Shown here: piece by piece, positions 25,963-34,495 of the stretch | How positions within the stretch are numbered: position 1 is the stretch's first letter | Layout: the number at the start of each line of letters is the position of its first letter | Assembly (NCBI GenBank): GCA_038523925.1 | Contig: JBCBIY010000014.1 | Coordinates: 13,568-77,567, forward strand | From: JBCBWG01 sp038523925 | Lineage (GTDB): Bacteria; Pseudomonadota; Alphaproteobacteria; Rhizobiales; Hyphomicrobiaceae | Reading direction: 5' to 3' | Length of the DNA: 64,000 nucleotides | The notes under the pieces: model-generated | What the model was told of the DNA's origin: nothing | The model's database searches: none | The model's input: only the letters and a program-made list of their open reading frames with translations | Translations under genes and position numbers: made by a program

Positions 25963-27168
25963 ATGAGCGAGCATCACGGAAATCTCCTCCCGATGGTGGA
26001 GTATGAAAAGTCTGACAATGATCACACGTATCTCAAGCGGTATCGCGATGAAGCCGCCGTTGCCATTTCACCATTCGGATTTCCAATTGCGCTGCGATAT
26101 TCCGGGATTGCGCTGCTGACAAATCCAGAAACGACGCGACAACTCGAAACGGAGGCGGTTCGCAAGCAGGGAATAACGTCCGGTCCGATCTTTGAAGCCT
26201 ATAACCGGTCCATGCTGTTTTCTAACGGTGCGGTTCATAAGAACCGGCGTGGACCTGTGGCGCGGACGTTCTCCTTCAAGCTCATGGAGGGAATGCGCAC
26301 TGAAATCGCTGAGCTCGCGACCGAAATTGTCACGTCAGTAAAAGGGGCTGGCGCATTCAACTTTCTTGATGCGTTTGCAGGAGACATACCGGCTCGGATC
26401 ATAGCGCGTATTCTCGGCGTTCCTGAAGAAAACATGCCGCGCTTCCGGAAGCTCACCTACTCCGTCACGCGTAGCTTGCGGATGGGGTTTGATCGGGCGG
26501 AGCAAGCTGACATCGAGCGCGACTCCGAGCTGTTGGTTGGCGAGGTCGATCGTCTGATTGAGGACCGGCGTGCGTTTCCGCGTGACGATTTTATCAGCAA
26601 GCTGTTGGCGGATGCGGAACAGCGCTTCGAGCTGTCAGACGAAGAGCTGCTTTGGCAGGTCATCACACTGATCGTGGCGGGATCTGATACGACGCGCCTC
26701 GCGCTGTGCTCAACGCTCGCACTGCTTCTGCAGCATCCCGAGCAATGGGAGACCTTTTGCGCGGACCCCGATGGCCTCAAGGCAAACGTGGTCCGTGAAG
26801 GTGTGCGTTATGAGCCGCCGATCGGCTCGTTCGCGCGCATTGCGACCGTCGATGTCGATTTGGATGGCGCAACGTTGCCGGCCGGCTCGCCGGTTTCCGT
26901 CTGCCTGTTGTCGGCGATGCGCGACGAAAGCGTGTACCGCGATCCGGCGGTGTTCGACATCGCCAGAGGCGATCACCCGCGCTGGCATCCAGCGTTCGGC
27001 ATCGGCGAGCACCGCTGCCTTGGTGAAGCGCTGGCGCGTGCGGAGCTTGAGGAATGTCTGGCGGTGATCGCGCGCTTGGCGCCCGGCATTCGGCTCACGA
27101 AAGTGCCAAAAGTCCGCGGGCTCAACGGCATCCGGCGCATCGATCAGATGTGGGTTGAGATGGCCTAG
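25963..27168 (+). CDS. Cytochrome P450
   Basis: Soluble bacterial P450 of 401 aa. I-helix AGSDTT at 239-244, ExxR at 279-282 (EGVR), and heme loop FGIGEHRCLGEALARAE with ligand Cys352. All essential residues are present. No ferredoxin or reductase gene is nearby, so electrons must come from a distant partner. The 216-base gap before it is relatively AT-rich, and the first ~150 codons use more A/T than neighbouring genes, a weak hint of later acquisition. The substrate is unknown. Confidence 0.93.
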   Translation: MSEHHGNLLPMVEYEKSDNDHTYLKRYRDEAAVAISPFGFPIALRYSGIALLTNPETTRQLETEAVRKQGITSGPIFEAYNRSMLFSNGAVHKNRRGPVARTFSFKLMEGMRTEIAELATEIVTSVKGAGAFNFLDAFAGDIPARIIARILGVPEENMPRFRKLTYSVTRSLRMGFDRAEQADIERDSELLVGEVDRLIEDRRAFPRDDFISKLLADAEQRFELSDEELLWQVITLIVAGSDTTRLALCSTLALLLQHPEQWETFCADPDGLKANVVREGVRYEPPIGSFARIATVDVDLDGATLPAGSPVSVCLLSAMRDESVYRDPAVFDIARGDHPRWHPAFGIGEHRCLGEALARAELEECLAVIARLAPGIRLTKVPKVRGLNGIRRIDQMWVEMA

Positions 27169-27197
27169 ATCTGGCCGGCTCAACAGCGCTGCATCTT

Positions 27198-27225
27198 CCG
27201 GGTCGGGCGGTTCGGCCTGACCCGG
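27198..27225. terminator. Bidirectional hairpin between convergent genes
   Basis: Eleven-bp stem CCGGGTCGGGC / GCCTGACCCGG with one G-T pair and a 6-base loop, 30 bases after the P450 stop and 20 bases beyond the end of the minus-strand gene. No T-run is present, so termination strength is uncertain. Confidence 0.55.
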
Positions 27226-27244
27226 ACACGAGCGCAGGCGTCGC

Positions 27245-28477
27245 TTATTCGCCGTCGTTCATGTCATCCCACAGCGGATCTTCGCGTTTGCTACTGTAAC
27301 CACCACTGCCCCCGCCGCTACCGTCTTCCTGGCGACGCTTCCGGAGCGACTGGTCCCATTCCTGCCAATACTGGCCGCCGTCTGCGTCGATTGCTAAGGC
27401 AGCCTTGCTGAAGCGGCGGGCAACGAGGCCTTTCAGCGACGGCACCTTCTCCTTCGTGGCCGCGTAGCGCGTGTCGCGCGTAAACGCGCCGATGACATCG
27501 CGCGCCGGCCACTTGTAGGTCTGCCACGTTGCGCCGACGCCCTGGCCCGCGTGGTTGAGGGCCCAGAGCTCAAACGGCACGGTTTGGAAGAAGTGGGCCA
27601 CCCGCTCCTGGTAGCGATCGTAGGTGCCGCGCCGCCAACCCGGCAGCATCCGCAGGCTCACCGCCTGCCACTTCATCGAGTAGTTCATCCACCAAAGACA
27701 CGTGAACAGATCCGCAAGGGGGACCGGCGCACGGGCCAGTTGCGGTGTGAGATAGTCGACGATCGCGTCTGCGCGTTCTGCTGAGGCAAGCCGTTCGGCA
27801 AGGAGAACGGGCAGGGCGGTCTGCCACGGCTTGCGCACGTCGGAGATGTCGAACTCGAGCGCCTTTGCACTGCCGAAAAGCTGATCGCCATGCTCGCCCG
27901 TCACGACAATCGCATCGCCTGCGAACGCCCGGTCGATCGTGTTGATCTTGACGGTCTGCAGCGCGCGCAGGTGTGTCTTGTAAAACGCCGGGTACTCGGC
28001 GCGGGATGCAGCATTCATGAAGATCACGAGCCGATCGGTTTCGCTCCCGAGCGCGTCGAGCAGGGCGCAACAGGCGGTCGTGGAATCAATCCCGCCGGAC
28101 CAAAGCAAATGCAGCTTGCGGTTCGTCGCCCGCGCCTCCGCCACAAGGTCGCCGGCGCGTTCGGCGCAAAGGTCGGCAAAGGTCGCGGGCGCCGGGCCAA
28201 GCTTCGGGATGGGGTCGAAGATGCGATACGGAAATCCGTGATCCAGCGTCTCGGTCCGGTCGATCAGGCCGGCGCCGAAGTAGAGCGAAGCAAGCCGGTA
28301 GCCATCCGGCATCGGGTGTCCGAGGACGGTCGGGCTGACCGCCATCGCCGTGTCGATGTAGACCAGGGGCACCGCATGAGGGGCGCGCCCGCGCCACATC
28401 GTGCGCCGCCGCCGCACGAGCGCGAACGCGCCGAAAAGCACAGCCAGGAGAATGGCCCCGCCAATAAACCAGCCCAT
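27245..28477 (-). CDS. Membrane-anchored PP-loop protein, asparagine-synthase-like
   Basis: Protein of 410 aa with an N-terminal membrane helix (WFIGGAILLAVLFGAFALV) and a positive stop-transfer VRRRR, so the rest should face the cytosol. The PP-loop SGGIDST at 127-133 binds ATP in N-type ATP pyrophosphatases. GEHGDQLFGS at 194-203 resembles the GxGGDELFGG motif of asparagine synthetases, but no glutaminase domain is present. The tail is Gly/Ser-rich and acidic. It probably adenylates a carboxylate or similar group; the substrate is unknown. ATG 28477 is preferred to GTG 28492. It follows trmFO by 84 bases on the same strand. Confidence 0.7.
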   Translation of the reverse strand: MGWFIGGAILLAVLFGAFALVRRRRTMWRGRAPHAVPLVYIDTAMAVSPTVLGHPMPDGYRLASLYFGAGLIDRTETLDHGFPYRIFDPIPKLGPAPATFADLCAERAGDLVAEARATNRKLHLLWSGGIDSTTACCALLDALGSETDRLVIFMNAASRAEYPAFYKTHLRALQTVKINTIDRAFAGDAIVVTGEHGDQLFGSAKALEFDISDVRKPWQTALPVLLAERLASAERADAIVDYLTPQLARAPVPLADLFTCLWWMNYSMKWQAVSLRMLPGWRRGTYDRYQERVAHFFQTVPFELWALNHAGQGVGATWQTYKWPARDVIGAFTRDTRYAATKEKVPSLKGLVARRFSKAALAIDADGGQYWQEWDQSLRKRRQEDGSGGGSGGYSSKREDPLWDDMNDGE

Positions 28478-28561
28478 CGTCCCGCCGCCCACGTCTGCCC
28501 GTTCTCGGGCCGAGGCTTAGCGGAACGCGCGGGCGGCGTCACACGCAGCCTGTGGGCAGTC

Positions 28562-29983
28562 TTATGCGGCCCGCGATCCGGCAGCGGTTCCGAGCCAGTG
28601 GTCGAGGTCGGCAAGTGCGCGGCGCGACATCAGGCGCTTCTTCTCGCGCGTCCGCTCCTTGCCCTTAAGCGGCGTCCCGTCGGCCGTCTTCCGCGGCGCA
28701 GGCATCGGCGGCATCAGGCCGAAGTTGATGTTCATCGGCTGGAACGAGCGTTTTGCGTCCGTCTCGTCGGCGCGATGGCCGCCAGTAATGTGCGCGAGCA
28801 GTGCGCCAAGCGCCGTTGTCTCCGGCGGGCGTTCTGCTGATCTGCCGCGCGCTTCGGCAACGGCGAACCGGCCGGCCATCAGCCCGCAAGCCGCGCTCTC
28901 GACGTAGCCTTCAACGCCGGTGATCTGGCCCGCAAAGCGCACGTGTGGGGCGGCCTTCAACCGCAGCTCGCGGTCGAGGAGGACTGGCGAGTTGAGGAAC
29001 GTGTTGCGGTGCAGCCCGCCAAGCCTGGCGAACTCGGCGTCTTCGAGGCCGGGGATCGTCCGGAAGATGCGCACCTGCTCGGCATACTTAAGCTTGGTCT
29101 GGAAACCGACCATGTTCCAGAGCGTGCCAAGCGCGTTGTCCTGGCGAAGCTGGATGACGGCGTATGGCCGGCCGGCGCCTTCGTGCGGGTTTGTGAGACC
29201 CACCGGCTTCAACGGTCCAAAGCGCAGCGTTTCGCGCCCACGCTCCGCCATCACTTCGGTCGGCAGGCAGCCGTCGAAGTAGGGCGTGTTGGCCTCCCAC
29301 TCCTTGAACTCGGTCTTTTCGCCCGCGAGCAGCGCATCAATAAAGGCTTCGTACTGACCGCGATCGAGCGCGCAATTGATGTAGTCGTCGCCGGTGCCGC
29401 CGGGGCCGGGTTTGTCGTAGCGCGACTGCTTCCAGGCCTTCGAGAGGTCGATGCTGTCATAGTGCACGATCGGTGCAATCGCATCGAAGAACGCGAGCGC
29501 GTCCTCGCCGGTGGCCGACAGGATCGCATCGCTGAGCGCCGGCGACGTCAGCGGCCCGGTTGCGACAATCGACGGGCCCCATTCAGCAGGCGGCAGGCCC
29601 GCCACTTCTTCGCGCGCAATCGTGACGCGCGGGTGTGCTTCAAGCCGTCCCGTCACTTCGCCGGAGAAAAGATCGCGGTCGACTGCGAGCGCACCGCCTG
29701 CGGGCAGCTTGTGGAGATCGCCGGCTGCCATCACCAGCGACCCGCAGCGGCGCATCTCTTCGTGTAGAAGCCCAACGGCATTGTTCTCATAGTCGTCCGA
29801 CCGGAACGAATTTGAACAGACCAGCTCGGCCAGGCCGGCGGTGTGATGGGCGTCGGTACCGCGGACCGGGCGCATCTCGTGCAGCACGACGTCATGCCCG
29901 GCTTCGGCAATCTGCCAGGCCGCTTCCGAGCCCGCGAGACCGCCGCCGATGATGTGAATGGGTGAGGTGTTGCTCATCCGCAT
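28562..29983 (-). CDS. trmFO: tRNA (uracil-54-C5)-methyltransferase, folate/FAD dependent
   Basis: Makes ribothymidine at tRNA position 54 using methylenetetrahydrofolate and FAD. Length 473 aa fits. FAD-binding IHIIGGGLAGSEAAW starts at residue ~9, then HEMRPVRGTDAHHT and LVCSNSFRSDD with the conserved Cys of the family; KLPAGGALAVDRDLFS and INFGLMPP are further landmarks. Start ATG 29983, or 29977. Leads the minus-strand pair with the PP-loop gene. Confidence 0.96.
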   Translation of the reverse strand: MRMSNTSPIHIIGGGLAGSEAAWQIAEAGHDVVLHEMRPVRGTDAHHTAGLAELVCSNSFRSDDYENNAVGLLHEEMRRCGSLVMAAGDLHKLPAGGALAVDRDLFSGEVTGRLEAHPRVTIAREEVAGLPPAEWGPSIVATGPLTSPALSDAILSATGEDALAFFDAIAPIVHYDSIDLSKAWKQSRYDKPGPGGTGDDYINCALDRGQYEAFIDALLAGEKTEFKEWEANTPYFDGCLPTEVMAERGRETLRFGPLKPVGLTNPHEGAGRPYAVIQLRQDNALGTLWNMVGFQTKLKYAEQVRIFRTIPGLEDAEFARLGGLHRNTFLNSPVLLDRELRLKAAPHVRFAGQITGVEGYVESAACGLMAGRFAVAEARGRSAERPPETTALGALLAHITGGHRADETDAKRSFQPMNINFGLMPPMPAPRKTADGTPLKGKERTREKKRLMSRRALADLDHWLGTAAGSRAA

Positions 29984-30112
29984 TAGGTAGGGCGAAAGCC
30001 GCCGGATCGCAAAGCGCGATCGCTGCGGCGCGCCATCCCCAGGGTCCCTAGAACCGCCGGTTTCGCAGAGAGTTCAGGAGGCGGACGGGCGCGAATCAGC
30101 CATGCACGTCGC

Positions 30113-30799
30113 ATGCGATCAGTTGCGACCGCCATCCGGGCCTCGGGCCGCCCCGTCTTCCGCGCGAGTGCGCTTGCCGCGGCGTGCGCGGTTGTCGCTG
30201 CCTGCACGCATAAGCCGTTCGCTGACAAGGCGATGCACTTTTCGACGTTCAAGGTCCCGCCGCCGAAGGGCTCGACGGTCTACGTCTGCCATGCCTACGG
30301 CTGCCGGACGCAGACCAAGATCAAGTTCGGCGAGGCGGAACTCGCGACGATCAAGAAGATCATGAAGAAAACGCGCAAGGACGACAGCGCCGCCGAAGAG
30401 CGCCGTGCCGTCGCATACGCGATCGGCTGGATGGAGCGGCACGTCGGGCGCATCACCGGCACCAAGGCGGACCGCGCCGGAATGGATTTCATCGGGTCGG
30501 GCGATCCGAGCCAGCAGGACTGCGTCGACGAGGCCACCAACACGACGAGCTATCTGACGGTCCTGCAGAACAACAACGTCCTGCGCCACCACACCGTCGG
30601 TACGCCGTTCGCGAAGGAAAACTATCTCCGCGGCATTGCGGGCTGGACGCACTGGACTGCGGTACTCCGCGAGACGGCGACGGGCGAGGATTGGGCGGTC
30701 GATAGCTGGATCTACAAGAACGGCGAGAACCCAGCCGTCGTCAACGCCAAGCGCTGGTACATTTCAAGCCTCGAGAACCTGCCGAAGGCGACGCGTTAG
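30113..30799 (+). CDS. Lipoprotein with transglutaminase-like Cys-His-Asp pattern
   Basis: Predicted lipoprotein of 228 aa (lipobox VAAC at Cys31). The exported part has a CHAYGC motif (59-64) and then CVDEATN (Cys137), HWTAVL (His180) and DWAVDSW (Asp197). The order Cys, His, Asp with these contexts resembles bacterial transglutaminase-like cysteine proteinases, although overall similarity is not recognised. If active it would be an envelope cysteine peptidase or amidase. ATG 30113 has no clear ribosome site close by. The gene is divergent from trmFO. Confidence 0.6.
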   Translation: MRSVATAIRASGRPVFRASALAAACAVVAACTHKPFADKAMHFSTFKVPPPKGSTVYVCHAYGCRTQTKIKFGEAELATIKKIMKKTRKDDSAAEERRAVAYAIGWMERHVGRITGTKADRAGMDFIGSGDPSQQDCVDEATNTTSYLTVLQNNNVLRHHTVGTPFAKENYLRGIAGWTHWTAVLRETATGEDWAVDSWIYKNGENPAVVNAKRWYISSLENLPKATR

Positions 30800-30903
30800 G
30801 CGGCCTGACGCGACGCGCGCTTGAGGCGCGTCTCCTTCAAATGATATCTGCTGAGCAAGCGGCCTGCGACCAGCGCCGCGCGTCAAAGCGTGAGGTAGAC
30901 CGA

Positions 30904-31254
30904 ATGTCGACTGTGACCCGCCATGAGCCCGGCGCCCTCTTCAACAAAGTCGTCGAAGCGAACGGCTTCGTGTTCACGGCGGGGGTGGTCGCTGACGACC
31001 TCACCAAGGATGTGCGCGGACAGACGATGGACGTGCTCGAAGAAATCGACCGCCTGCTGGCGCTCTGCGGGTCGGATAAGTCGAAGATCGTATCGGCAAC
31101 CATCTGGGTGACCGACATCCGCAATCGCGACGCGATGAACGAGGCGTGGACCGCCTGGACCGGCAAAAAGGACCTGCCGGTGCGCGCGTGCATCGAAGCG
31201 CGGCTGGCAACGCCGGACATGCTCGTCGAAATCCAGGTGACCGCGGTCAAATGA
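30904..31254 (+). CDS. RidA-family protein
   Basis: Small trimeric-type RidA (YjgF) protein, 116 aa. RidA members hydrolyse reactive enamine/imine intermediates from PLP enzymes. Features: GFVFTAGVVADDLTKDVRGQ, IWVTDIRNRDAMNEAW, and PVRACIEARLATPDMLVEIQ, in which the conserved Arg (ACIEAR) that binds the carboxylate is present. ATG 30904 has TGAGGT 7 bases upstream and gives the family length. Its stop overlaps the next gene's start (ATGA). Confidence 0.88.
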   Translation: MSTVTRHEPGALFNKVVEANGFVFTAGVVADDLTKDVRGQTMDVLEEIDRLLALCGSDKSKIVSATIWVTDIRNRDAMNEAWTAWTGKKDLPVRACIEARLATPDMLVEIQVTAVK

Positions 31255-31694
31255 GCCGGCCGCAGCCGTCCAAGCGCTCCGACTTTCGCCACTTCGACAC
31301 TATCGCCACGCGATGGATGGACAACGACGTCTACGGCCACGTCAACAACGTCGTCTACTACGCCTACTTCGATACGGTCATAAACCGGTACTTGCTGGAC
31401 CCCGGCGGGCTCGACTTTCGCGCCGGCGCCGTCATCGGACTGGCGGTTGAGACCGGCTGCCGGTTTTACAAATCGTTCGCCTACCCTGACGTGATCGAGG
31501 CCGGGCTTGCCGTTGGCCACCTGGGGCGCACGTCGGTGCGCTACGACATCGGCTTGTTTGCAGCGGGCGAAGAGACGGCGCGCGCTGATGGAACGTTCTG
31601 GCACGTGTTTGTCGCGCGCGACACGCAGCGGCCAGCGGAGATGTCAGCGCAGATGCGGGCGGCACTCGAGGCACTGCTGCGCCCCTCCGGATGA
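31251..31694 (+). CDS. Acyl-CoA thioesterase (4-hydroxybenzoyl-CoA thioesterase-like, hot-dog fold)
   Basis: Protein of 147 aa. TRWMDNDVYGHVNNVVYYAYFD carries the hot-dog catalytic segment (family consensus xWxDxDxxGHVNN, with the active Asp), here within residues ~21-42. ATG 31251 overlaps the RidA stop, so the two are translated together. The acyl substrate is not predictable. Confidence 0.86.
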   Translation: MSRPQPSKRSDFRHFDTIATRWMDNDVYGHVNNVVYYAYFDTVINRYLLDPGGLDFRAGAVIGLAVETGCRFYKSFAYPDVIEAGLAVGHLGRTSVRYDIGLFAAGEETARADGTFWHVFVARDTQRPAEMSAQMRAALEALLRPSG

Positions 31695-31775
31695 CTTGCG
31701 CTAGAGCTTCGCGTCCAGCCCGGCATCGTTGTCAGTCGACAACATCCGCCGTCTGATCATCGGGCCCGAGCGGCG

Positions 31776-31791
31776 TTAAGCGTTTGCTAAC
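31776..31791 (+). promoter_or_regulatory. Candidate CtrA-binding site
   Basis: TTAA-GCGTTTG-CTAAC, one mismatch from the CtrA consensus TTAA-N7-TTAAC, lying 58 bases before the start of the small exported-protein gene. CtrA is the cell-cycle regulator of many alphaproteobacteria. A separate short dyad (GTTGTC / GACAAC, 31728-31743) lies upstream and could end the RidA-thioesterase transcript. Confidence 0.45.
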
Positions 31792-31848
31792 CACAAACCC
31801 TCAGTAACGTGTGTGTAACCCGTGCATACGCTTTGGAGTTCGTGACCC

Positions 31849-32214
31849 ATGCGCCGCTTCGCAGCCGCCATCGTTTTCGCCGCAGTCACCGCATTCACGC
31901 CAACCGCACCCGTCTTAGCCGACACCGCGCTCCTGTCTCTGCACGAGCAGCGCCGCGAGGGCCGCAAGATCTGCCTGGTTGGCCACTTTCACGCTGGCAC
32001 CGCCAGCGGGCAACGTTCAAAGAAACTTGCGCTCCGAGCTGCTGCCCGCGATTGGCAGGGCTTTACCGCCTGGGAATACGGCAATCGCTGGGGCCAGTGG
32101 CGCAACGCCAGCAACAAGAGCGCATCCTGTCAGCGGATCGGCGCGACTTGGTCGTGTGATGTCGAGGGCCGCCCCTGCCGCCGCGCCGGCCGCGTGCGTT
32201 CAGCCCGCCGCTAG
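31849..32214 (+). CDS. Small exported protein of unknown function
   Basis: Protein of 121 aa with signal peptide MRRFAAAIVFAAVTAFTPTA (cleavage after VLA). The mature part has a Trp/Cys pattern (GFTAWEYGNRWGQW, then SCQRIGATWSCDVEGRPCR), suggesting one or two disulfides in the periplasm. I recall similar short Trp/Cys-rich periplasmic proteins in Hyphomicrobiales but know no function. It may be under CtrA control (site at 31776-31791). Confidence 0.65.
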   Translation: MRRFAAAIVFAAVTAFTPTAPVLADTALLSLHEQRREGRKICLVGHFHAGTASGQRSKKLALRAAARDWQGFTAWEYGNRWGQWRNASNKSASCQRIGATWSCDVEGRPCRRAGRVRSARR

Positions 32215-32285
32215 GCAGCAACAAGCTTAGGCATCGCTGTCATCTCACCGAGGCCGCCACAGCGGCCCCGGCTTCGCATTGCGCG

Positions 32286-33284
32286 TCAGTAGTACGAGGT
32301 CGGTCGCACCGCCACGTAGGGCGACAGGCAGCCGGCGGCAAAGCCGAGGCTCGAGAGCCCCTTGTCGCGCGCAGTCCGTGCACGTGCGGGCGCGAACGCT
32401 GCAAGCGCGGCTGATTTCGTGAAAGCCGCGCCGCCGCCAACTGCACGCGATGCGGCGCGCCCCAGCAGGACCGCCACGGCATATCCGGCCGACCGGTTCT
32501 TGCGGTAGCGGTAGTTCGCAGACGCACCACATCGCCATGACCGCTTCCAAAGGTATGCCGGTGCCGCGCGCGTCTCATCCCAGACCTCGAAGACGGGCGG
32601 GTGCGTGACACGCACAATCTTTGCGCCTGCATCGTGCGCCCGCATAAAAAACTCGGTGTCGCTGCCGCCGGCTTTGTCGAGCTGCTCGTCGAAGCTCAAG
32701 GCGCGCGAACCGGCAACGAGCGACGCCCGAAAGAGCGTATTGTTGGTGGCGGCTGTCTTCCGGTCCCGGATGCGGGCGTCCTGGCGTTCGTAGGTGCGCG
32801 CCAGCCCAACGGCGTCAGCAACAGACGGCGCCCGGATCAGGCCGCCGTGGACGACGTCAGCACCGGTCGTTTGCGCATGCGCGTAAAGATCCGCAATCCA
32901 CGTAGGCGGCGCAATTTCATCGTCATCGATAAATGCGATGTAGTCAGAATTGAGCAGTCGGGAATGTTTGACTGCCGCATTTCGGGCAAACGGAATTCCG
33001 ATTTTTGGTTCGTGCACGAAGATAACGTCTTCAAATTCAGGACGTGCGGAGATTAAGCGCTTTAGCGATCCCTCAATCGTATTGTCGACGACCATAAGCC
33101 AGAGCTTGAGCTGGCGCCGGTCGATGTCCTGGGCCACCAGAGACTGCAACGTTTCGGTCAATTGGGCCCGGCCGGCGCTGCAAACGCAGATGGTTATGGT
33201 CGTTCGCGCTGTGTGCCCAGCAATGCAGCGCTCACGGAACTCTTTCGCGTCAGCAAAGGTATCCTTGGTCCAGGGTTTGGACAT
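32286..33284 (-). CDS. Family 2 glycosyltransferase
   Basis: GT-A fold glycosyltransferase, 332 aa. TITICVCSAGRAQLTETLQS opens the domain, VVDN follows the second strand, and SDYIAFIDDDEIAPPTWI contains the metal/nucleotide-sugar DxD element. GGSDTEFFMRAHDAG supplies the downstream acidic ED-like motif. The C-terminal ~90 residues are Ala/Arg-rich with a weak hydrophobic stretch, perhaps membrane-associated. It is not in a polysaccharide cluster; it stands alone behind an AT-rich leader. Likely product: cell-surface glycan. Confidence 0.85.
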   Translation of the reverse strand: MSKPWTKDTFADAKEFRERCIAGHTARTTITICVCSAGRAQLTETLQSLVAQDIDRRQLKLWLMVVDNTIEGSLKRLISARPEFEDVIFVHEPKIGIPFARNAAVKHSRLLNSDYIAFIDDDEIAPPTWIADLYAHAQTTGADVVHGGLIRAPSVADAVGLARTYERQDARIRDRKTAATNNTLFRASLVAGSRALSFDEQLDKAGGSDTEFFMRAHDAGAKIVRVTHPPVFEVWDETRAAPAYLWKRSWRCGASANYRYRKNRSAGYAVAVLLGRAASRAVGGGAAFTKSAALAAFAPARARTARDKGLSSLGFAAGCLSPYVAVRPTSYY

Positions 33285-33640
33285 TGCGCACTCCGCTTGA
33301 AGCCGTGTTGAAACTGTTTCAACTTGGATTCAGCTAATGCGGCGCGCTGCAATTCTTCAATTCAAGTCGCGTTTTAATGCGTTAGGTGATCCATTCGGCC
33401 GTACGCGTTTGTGCTCGGGCAGCATCTAAATTCAAGTCGAATATAATCGGCAAAGATTATCGGCATTCGCTTGTTTGCGGGCACGGATAATACCGCCAAT
33501 GAGGCAAGTTCCGCACGTGGGCTGACAGCCGGCTTAGCCACCTGCGGACACAGCGCGCAACTCGGTCAGATGCGTAAACTCAATGCGCAGCGACAGGTGA
33601 CCACGGGCGACGACCTGGCTGAACGAACGCGTGTCGGCGC
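33285..33640. promoter_or_regulatory. AT-rich intergenic region with palindrome and direct repeats
   Basis: This 356-base stretch has no gene. It holds a 17-base perfect palindrome GTTGAAAC-T-GTTTCAAC (33307-33323) only 23 bases upstream of the glycosyltransferase start, and two copies of AATTCAAGTCG at 33359-33369 and 33429-33439 (70 bases apart). A dyad ATAATC / GATTAT follows at about 33444-33461. It is clearly richer in A/T than the neighbours. I read it as the promoter/operator of the glycosyltransferase gene. Confidence 0.5.
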
Positions 33641-34387
33641 CTAACGCCGGAAGATGCCACGAACGATCGAACTGAGGATGCGCCAGCCGTAGCGCAGGAC
33701 CACGAAGCGGATGATCCAGCCAACGATGCCCTGGCTGCTCTTGTAGCCAAGCGCACCACCGAGGGCGTCGCGGATGATCTTGCCGAGGCCGCCGGTCGAT
33801 GGCGCATTGCCGCCGGGTGCGCGTCGCCGCCGGAAGATGTCGGAGATATCGGAGTAGGGTGATCGCGCCGCCCCGCCGTTGCCGCCGAGGTTTGGGATAT
33901 GGTCCGGCACGGGCAGTGGCGCCTGCTTCGGCATGCCGCCGGCAGACTGTGGGATCTGATCAAACAACTGCGCAAATGTCGGCTCCGTTCGGCGCGCCAC
34001 ACCGGCCATCGCCATTGCGCCAACGCCCGGCAACAGCTTCTCGACCTGTCGCGGCTCGACGCCTGTTTTGCGGGCCACGCGGGCCGCCATGAAGCGGCTT
34101 GCGTCCTTGGATTCGAAGAGCTCGGCCAGAACCGGAATGCCGATCTCGCGGGCCTTCTTCTGGTCGAGGGCGTGCGGGTCTTCGGCGAGCGGCTTTGCTG
34201 CGCCCATCAGGTCGACGAGGTTTGCGAGCCCGTACTGCGACAACGACCGCTTTTCGATCTTGAGCGCGATGTCCGGCATGATCTCAGCGGCCACGGCCTC
34301 GACTTGATCCGCCGACAACCCAAGCGCCGAGCCGATCTCCGCCAGCGCTGATCCGCGTCCACCGTTCGCCTGCAGTTCGTCCAACAT
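33641..34387 (-). CDS. DUF937-like protein
   Basis: Protein of 248 aa. The N-terminal half is helical and resembles DUF937/YidB-type proteins (ALAEIGSALGLSADQVEAVA, then LMPDIALK-like EIMPDIALKIEKRSL and VLAELFESKDASRFMAARVA). The C-terminal part is Gly/Pro-rich, then GLGKIIRDALGGALGYK and a short hydrophobic helix (IVGWIIRFVVLRYGWRIL). Function unknown. ATG 34387 with GGAGAG about 10 bases upstream. Confidence 0.5.
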   Translation of the reverse strand: MLDELQANGGRGSALAEIGSALGLSADQVEAVAAEIMPDIALKIEKRSLSQYGLANLVDLMGAAKPLAEDPHALDQKKAREIGIPVLAELFESKDASRFMAARVARKTGVEPRQVEKLLPGVGAMAMAGVARRTEPTFAQLFDQIPQSAGGMPKQAPLPVPDHIPNLGGNGGAARSPYSDISDIFRRRRAPGGNAPSTGGLGKIIRDALGGALGYKSSQGIVGWIIRFVVLRYGWRILSSIVRGIFRR

Positions 34388-34495
34388 CGCCGCCTACTCT
34401 CCGCGCCAGCCCGTTATTTCGGGCCTGTGTTTAACGGCTGGCGCAGAGAACGGCCATAGGGATCGCTTCGCAGAGCGGCGGGCCACACGTCGGCT

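Noticed and set aside
25963..28477. P450 plus PP-loop gene as a natural-product gene cluster
   Set aside because: The two are convergent, no scaffold enzyme, precursor peptide or exporter is present, and the flanking genes are housekeeping.
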